Positions 60,677-64,000 of a stretch of DNA of 64,000 bases are shown piece by piece. Position 1 is the stretch's first letter, and the number at the start of each line of letters is the position of its first letter. The stretch spans positions 2,714,501-2,778,500 of the forward strand of contig NZ_LCTZ01000002.1 of the NCBI RefSeq assembly GCF_001413955.1, written 5' to 3'. The DNA is from Flagellimonas eckloniae. GTDB taxonomy: Bacteria; Bacteroidota; Bacteroidia; Flavobacteriales; Flavobacteriaceae. The notes under the pieces were generated by a model that made no database searches, was not told the DNA's origin, and worked only from the letters and a program-made list of their open reading frames with translations. A program made the translations under genes and the position numbers.

Positions 60677-61578
60677 TGAAAGATAAATTTTACGCATACA
60701 TACAAACGCTTCAAGACACTATTACCTCAAAACTTGAAGAGGTTGATGGAAAGGCCAAATTCAAAGAAGATATTTGGAAACGTCCTGAAGGTGGTGGTGG
60801 AAGAACACGGGTTATAGAAAATGGAAGTGTTTTTGAAAAAGGTGGAGTCAACATTTCTGGCGTGCATGGAGAGCTTCCAAAAAGTATGCAGCAATATTTT
60901 GGAGTTAAAAACGCTGACTTTTTTGCCTGCGGACTGAGTTTGGTATTACATCCAAAAAGTCCCATGGTGCCAACAGTACATGCCAATTGGCGGTATTTTG
61001 AAATGTATGATAAGGAAGGTAACATTATTGATCAATGGTTTGGAGGCGGACAAGATCTTACTCCGTACTATTTGTTTGAAGAAGATGGAAAACACTTTCA
61101 TACCATCTGCAAAAAAGCTTGTGATGCACATAACCCAGAATTTTATTCAAACTATAAAAAGAGATGCGATGACTATTTTTGGAATTCCCATAGAAATGAA
61201 GCTCGTGGTTTAGGCGGTCTTTTTTTTGATTATTGCAAAGCAACAGATACGATGCAAATGGAAGACTGGTACAACTATGTAACTGAGGTCGGGAATAGTT
61301 TTTTAGAAGCGTATATACCAATCGTTTTAAAAAGAAAAGAACTTTCATACTCGCAAAAACAAAGGGATTGGCAGGAAATAAGACGTGGACGTTATGTGGA
61401 ATTTAATCTAGTTCACGACAAGGGAACGCTATTCGGGTTAAAAACAAATGGACGTATAGAAAGTATCTTAATGAGCCTTCCCCCGCATGTACAATGGAAA
61501 TATGATCATCATCCAGAAAAAGGTAGCCAAGAAGAAAAATTAATTCAAGTATTACAAAGCCCAAAAGATTGGGTTTAA
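60676..61578 (+). CDS. hemF: Coproporphyrinogen III oxidase, oxygen-dependent
   Basis: A 300-residue HemF that uses O2 to convert coproporphyrinogen III to protoporphyrinogen IX, which marks an aerobic heme route. Motifs are GGGGRTRVIENG near 36-47, VPTVHANWRYFEM near 98-110, WFGGGQDLTPYY near 120-131, and RRGRYVEFNLVHDKGT. The ATG overlaps the previous stop codon by one base (TGATG). The PhzF-like gene follows 16 bp later. The sequence is full length. Confidence 0.97.
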   Translation: MKDKFYAYIQTLQDTITSKLEEVDGKAKFKEDIWKRPEGGGGRTRVIENGSVFEKGGVNISGVHGELPKSMQQYFGVKNADFFACGLSLVLHPKSPMVPTVHANWRYFEMYDKEGNIIDQWFGGGQDLTPYYLFEEDGKHFHTICKKACDAHNPEFYSNYKKRCDDYFWNSHRNEARGLGGLFFDYCKATDTMQMEDWYNYVTEVGNSFLEAYIPIVLKRKELSYSQKQRDWQEIRRGRYVEFNLVHDKGTLFGLKTNGRIESILMSLPPHVQWKYDHHPEKGSQEEKLIQVLQSPKDWV

Positions 61579-61594
61579 TATGTAGTTTTATACC

Positions 61595-62383
61595 ATGAAA
61601 TTGAATTTATACCAGATAGATGCTTTTACCGACACCGTTTTTGGTGGCAATCCAGCGGCCGTTTGTATTCTTGATGAATGGCTCGATTCTCGTTTAATGC
61701 AGAAAATTGCCCAAGAAAACAATCTGGCTGAAACCGCTTTTATTGTGCAAAAAAATTCTACGTATGAATTGCGTTGGTTTACTCCAGAAACCGAAGTTGA
61801 TCTTTGCGGACACGCGACCTTGGCGGCGGCCTATGTCCTCTTCAATTATCACGGCCATCCAGATAATACCATTCAGTTTTATTCGCCTCGGAGCGGTAAA
61901 TTGCAAGTTGAAAAAGGATTTAAAGGATTAATGACCTTGGATTTCCCCACAGATGAAACAGTTTCTTTACGAGGAATTACAGAAATTAATGAAGCCATTG
62001 GACTTACTCCTTTGAAAACTATAAAAGGGAAAACGGATTATCTTTTAATATATAATTCCCAACAGGAAATTGAGGCCATAGCCCCCAACTTCCATTTGTT
62101 GGACAAATTGGCCTGTAGGGGAGTTATTATCTCGGCTCCAGGCGACAAGGTGGATTTTGTATCACGCTTTTTTGCCCCAAGATGTGTAATTCCAGAAGAC
62201 CCGGTTACAGGCTCAGCACACACCACCTTGACTCCTTATTGGTCAAAAACTCTTGGAAAAACAAAAATGACCGCAAAACAACTTTCTAAAAGAGGAGGAG
62301 ATTTAATTTGTGAATATTTAGGAGAGCGGGTAAAAATATCGGGGAAAGCGGTTCCATATCTTATCGGTGAAATAGAAATATAA
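61595..62383 (+). CDS. PhzF family isomerase/epimerase-like protein
   Basis: A 262-residue PhzF-fold protein. The N-terminal FTDTVFGGNPAAVC and the catalytic Glu46 in NNLAETAFI are present, followed by VDLCGHATLAA near 69-79 and the C-terminal DPVTGSAHTTL near 201-211. PhzF and relatives catalyse isomerisation or epimerisation by proton shuttling; the substrate of this housekeeping subgroup is unknown. It is located between hemF (16 bp) and hemB (5 bp) in the same operon, perhaps only a passenger. Confidence 0.9.
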   Translation: MKLNLYQIDAFTDTVFGGNPAAVCILDEWLDSRLMQKIAQENNLAETAFIVQKNSTYELRWFTPETEVDLCGHATLAAAYVLFNYHGHPDNTIQFYSPRSGKLQVEKGFKGLMTLDFPTDETVSLRGITEINEAIGLTPLKTIKGKTDYLLIYNSQQEIEAIAPNFHLLDKLACRGVIISAPGDKVDFVSRFFAPRCVIPEDPVTGSAHTTLTPYWSKTLGKTKMTAKQLSKRGGDLICEYLGERVKISGKAVPYLIGEIEI

Positions 62384-62388
62384 AGGTT

Positions 62389-63378
62389 ATGTACCCACTA
62401 ATACGAAATAGAAGACTGCGGGCATCAGAATCCATTAGAAGGTTGGTTCGCGAAACGGTAATAACACCAGATGATTTTTTAGTGCCCCTCTTTGTGGTGG
62501 AAGGCAAAGGAATCAAAGAAGAAATTCCTTCAATGCCCAATTATTACAGATTGAGTTTGGACAATCTGGAAAAGGAAACAAAAGAACTATGGAAAATGGG
62601 GCTTTGTGCAGTACTGCTTTTTGTGAAAGTGCCAGATAACCTGAAAGACAATAAGGGAGCCGAAGCACTAAATGCGGAAGGTTTAATGCAACGCGCCATT
62701 AAAACGGTAAAAAATGCCTGCCCAGATATGTTGGTCATGACGGATGTTGCCCTAGACCCCTACTCCTCGTACGGACATGACGGGATTGTTGCTGATGGAC
62801 AAATTTTGAATGATGAAACCTCGGAAGTTTTGGCAGAAATGAGCGTTTCGCATGCACAGGCAGGAGCTGATTTTGTTGCGCCAAGCGATATGATGGATGG
62901 CCGAATTCTAACCATTCGTGAAGCTTTGGAAGATGAAGGTTATCAAAACACGGGAATCATGAGCTATTCTGCAAAATACGCCAGTGCTTTTTATGGCCCC
63001 TTTAGGGATGCATTGGATTCTGCACCAGTGGATATTGCCAATGTCCCTAAAGACAAAAAAACTTACCAAATGGATTTTGCCAATAGGTTTGAAGCCATTC
63101 GTGAAACCCAAATGGATATTGATGAAGGAGCAGATATCGTGATGGTAAAACCTGGCTTAGCGTATTTAGACATTGTACGCGAAATCAAAAATGAGGTCGA
63201 TGTTCCCGTTGCAGTATATCAAGTTTCAGGCGAATATGCCATGTTAAAAGCTGCTACCGAAAAAGGCTGGTTAGATCATGATGCTGTAATGATGGAACAA
63301 CTTATCGCCATTAAAAGAGCTGGAGCCAATATTATTGCCAGTTATTTTGCCAAAGATTTCATTCGGGTAATCGGTTAA
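62389..63378 (+). CDS. hemB: Porphobilinogen synthase (delta-aminolevulinate dehydratase)
   Basis: A 329-residue enzyme that condenses two 5-aminolevulinates to porphobilinogen. The Schiff-base lysines are Lys196 (YSAKYASAFYG) and Lys254 (VMVKPG). The metal loop is D119-VAL-D123-PYSSYGH-D131 with Asp in place of the zinc-binding cysteines, so this is the magnesium-type enzyme, as in Pseudomonas. It closes the heme run. A serine hydrolase gene starts 24 bp later. Confidence 0.97.
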   Translation: MYPLIRNRRLRASESIRRLVRETVITPDDFLVPLFVVEGKGIKEEIPSMPNYYRLSLDNLEKETKELWKMGLCAVLLFVKVPDNLKDNKGAEALNAEGLMQRAIKTVKNACPDMLVMTDVALDPYSSYGHDGIVADGQILNDETSEVLAEMSVSHAQAGADFVAPSDMMDGRILTIREALEDEGYQNTGIMSYSAKYASAFYGPFRDALDSAPVDIANVPKDKKTYQMDFANRFEAIRETQMDIDEGADIVMVKPGLAYLDIVREIKNEVDVPVAVYQVSGEYAMLKAATEKGWLDHDAVMMEQLIAIKRAGANIIASYFAKDFIRVIG

Positions 63379-63402
63379 CCACTACTAATCAAAATAGAGA
63401 CC

Positions 63403-64000
63403 ATGAAAAATCTGGTTGTATTCATTTTCTCGATTTTTCTGTTTGCGCAATCAAATTATGCGCAACAAAACCTTGGCAAAGAAATAATTCTTGAAACAGG
63501 TTTTGATACAGTGTCCGTTTCCTATCAAGTAGATTCCATAATGGCTCTGGGCATAAAAAACAGTGCCTTTCCCGGAGCACAAGTGTTGGTGGCAAAAGAC
63601 AATGAGGTGATTTTTCATAAAGCATATGGGTACCACACCTATGACAGCATTCAAACCGTAAGTTTAAACGACATTTACGATTTGGCTTCAGTAACCAAAA
63701 TTACGGGGCCACTCCCTGCAATCATGAAGCTTGTTGATGAGAAAAAACTGGATTTAGACAAGCCGTTCAGCACCTATTGGAAGTCTTGGAGAAAAAGAAG
63801 GGACAAGAAAGACCTTACCTTAAGACAAATCTTAAGCCATCAAGCGGGTTTGGTTCCGTACATTGTTTTCATGGGGAAAGTGATGAAAGATGGTAAACTT
63901 AAAAAGCGTTTTATTAAAGAAAATCCAAGCAAACGATTTCAAAAGCAAATTTATGATGGCCTCTACATCAAAAATCGTTTTCAGAGAAAAATGCATCGAA
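63403..64000 (+). CDS. Serine hydrolase, beta-lactamase fold, cut by the window edge
   Basis: The frame is open from the ATG at 63403 to the end of the window (199 residues). A signal peptide ends near NYAQ (residue 21). The SxxK motif is S96-V-T-K99 in YDLASVTKI, and the following segment LTLRQILSHQAGL is typical of beta-lactamase-related penicillin-binding proteins and esterases. The YxN and HGG/KTG motifs would lie beyond the window. It starts 24 bp after hemB, so it may be the last gene of the heme transcript. It is distinct from the class C enzyme at 48976. Confidence 0.9.
   Translation, partial: MKNLVVFIFSIFLFAQSNYAQQNLGKEIILETGFDTVSVSYQVDSIMALGIKNSAFPGAQVLVAKDNEVIFHKAYGYHTYDSIQTVSLNDIYDLASVTKITGPLPAIMKLVDEKKLDLDKPFSTYWKSWRKRRDKKDLTLRQILSHQAGLVPYIVFMGKVMKDGKLKKRFIKENPSKRFQKQIYDGLYIKNRFQRKMHR

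Noticed and set aside
1..64000. Insertion sequences, prophage, toxin-antitoxin or CRISPR elements
   Set aside because: No transposase, integrase, phage structural gene, regularly spaced repeat array or TA-type pair was found; the repeats seen are short and explained as hairpins or operators.

Overview
The window is a chromosomal stretch from a Bacteroidota genome, almost certainly a marine-type Flavobacteriaceae member. The signs are AT-rich DNA, start codons without Shine-Dalgarno sequences, several upstream -7 boxes of the Bacteroidota form TAnnTTTG, many lipoprotein and secretion signals, LytTR/TPR two-component genes, a bacilliredoxin, and a clustered aerobic heme pathway. I see no insertion sequence, prophage, CRISPR array, tRNA or rRNA. 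Both ends cut genes: gmk on the left and a serine hydrolase on the right.

Region by region. (1) 1-1319: gmk and yicC, overlapping by 4 bp. (2) 1407-12210: a sugar-catabolism island with two DUF1080 (3-keto-glycoside hydrolase-type) proteins, two xylose-isomerase-like TIM barrels, a Gfo/Idh/MocA oxidoreductase, two MFS carriers, a DinB protein, and a divergent GMC oxidoreductase plus its small partner subunit. A perfect 16-bp palindrome with an AACGTT core lies in the divergent gap. The composition fits oxidative (3-keto) glycoside breakdown. (3) 12373-15974: class I ribonucleotide reductase, large and small subunits, both strikingly like the eukaryotic enzymes. (4) 15975-16866: an 892-bp gap holding a 39-codon membrane-peptide gene with its own terminator. 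(5) 16867-19584: LytTR response regulator and TPR histidine kinase. (6) 19574-29429: housekeeping genes (DUF3109, MarC, S41 protease, deoxycytidylate deaminase-type enzyme, HupE, TerB/DnaJ, bacilliredoxin, SDR, acyltransferase, HD hydrolase) and a second, Tat-exported Gfo/Idh/MocA oxidoreductase.

(7) 29432-31459: an ECF42-like sigma factor behind two YCII (DGPF) genes. (8) 31562-41378: radical SAM protein, two META-like lipoprotein paralogues, an unknown secreted protein, enoyl-CoA hydratase, an NtrY-like histidine kinase, HemJ and a large sortilin/BNR-repeat protein. (9) 41520-43748: an SPFH protein paired with a zinc-ribbon membrane protein, recalling the Bacillus YdjI/YdjG envelope-stress pair. 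(10) 43765-50415: exported beta-propellers (SMP-30-like, lactonase, PQQ-type sugar dehydrogenase), an AraC regulator, an NTF2-like protein and a class C beta-lactamase-fold hydrolase. (11) 50412-54624: MATE pump, hemH, a DUF1460 amidase and a ThuA lipoprotein. (12) 54703-63378: an AraC regulator divergent from hemA-hemC-hemD-hemE-GNAT-DUF6973-hemF-phzF-hemB. With hemH and hemJ, the window encodes every step from glutamyl-tRNA to heme except glutamate-1-semialdehyde aminomutase (hemL).

The most notable points are the 3-keto-glycoside island with its operator palindrome, the reduced YdjI/YdjG-like pair, the sigma-factor locus with a hairpin between flanking 12-bp repeats, the 39-codon gene, and the uncharacterised DUF6973 gene inside the heme operon. 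All functional statements come from reading motifs and gene order; no database search was run.
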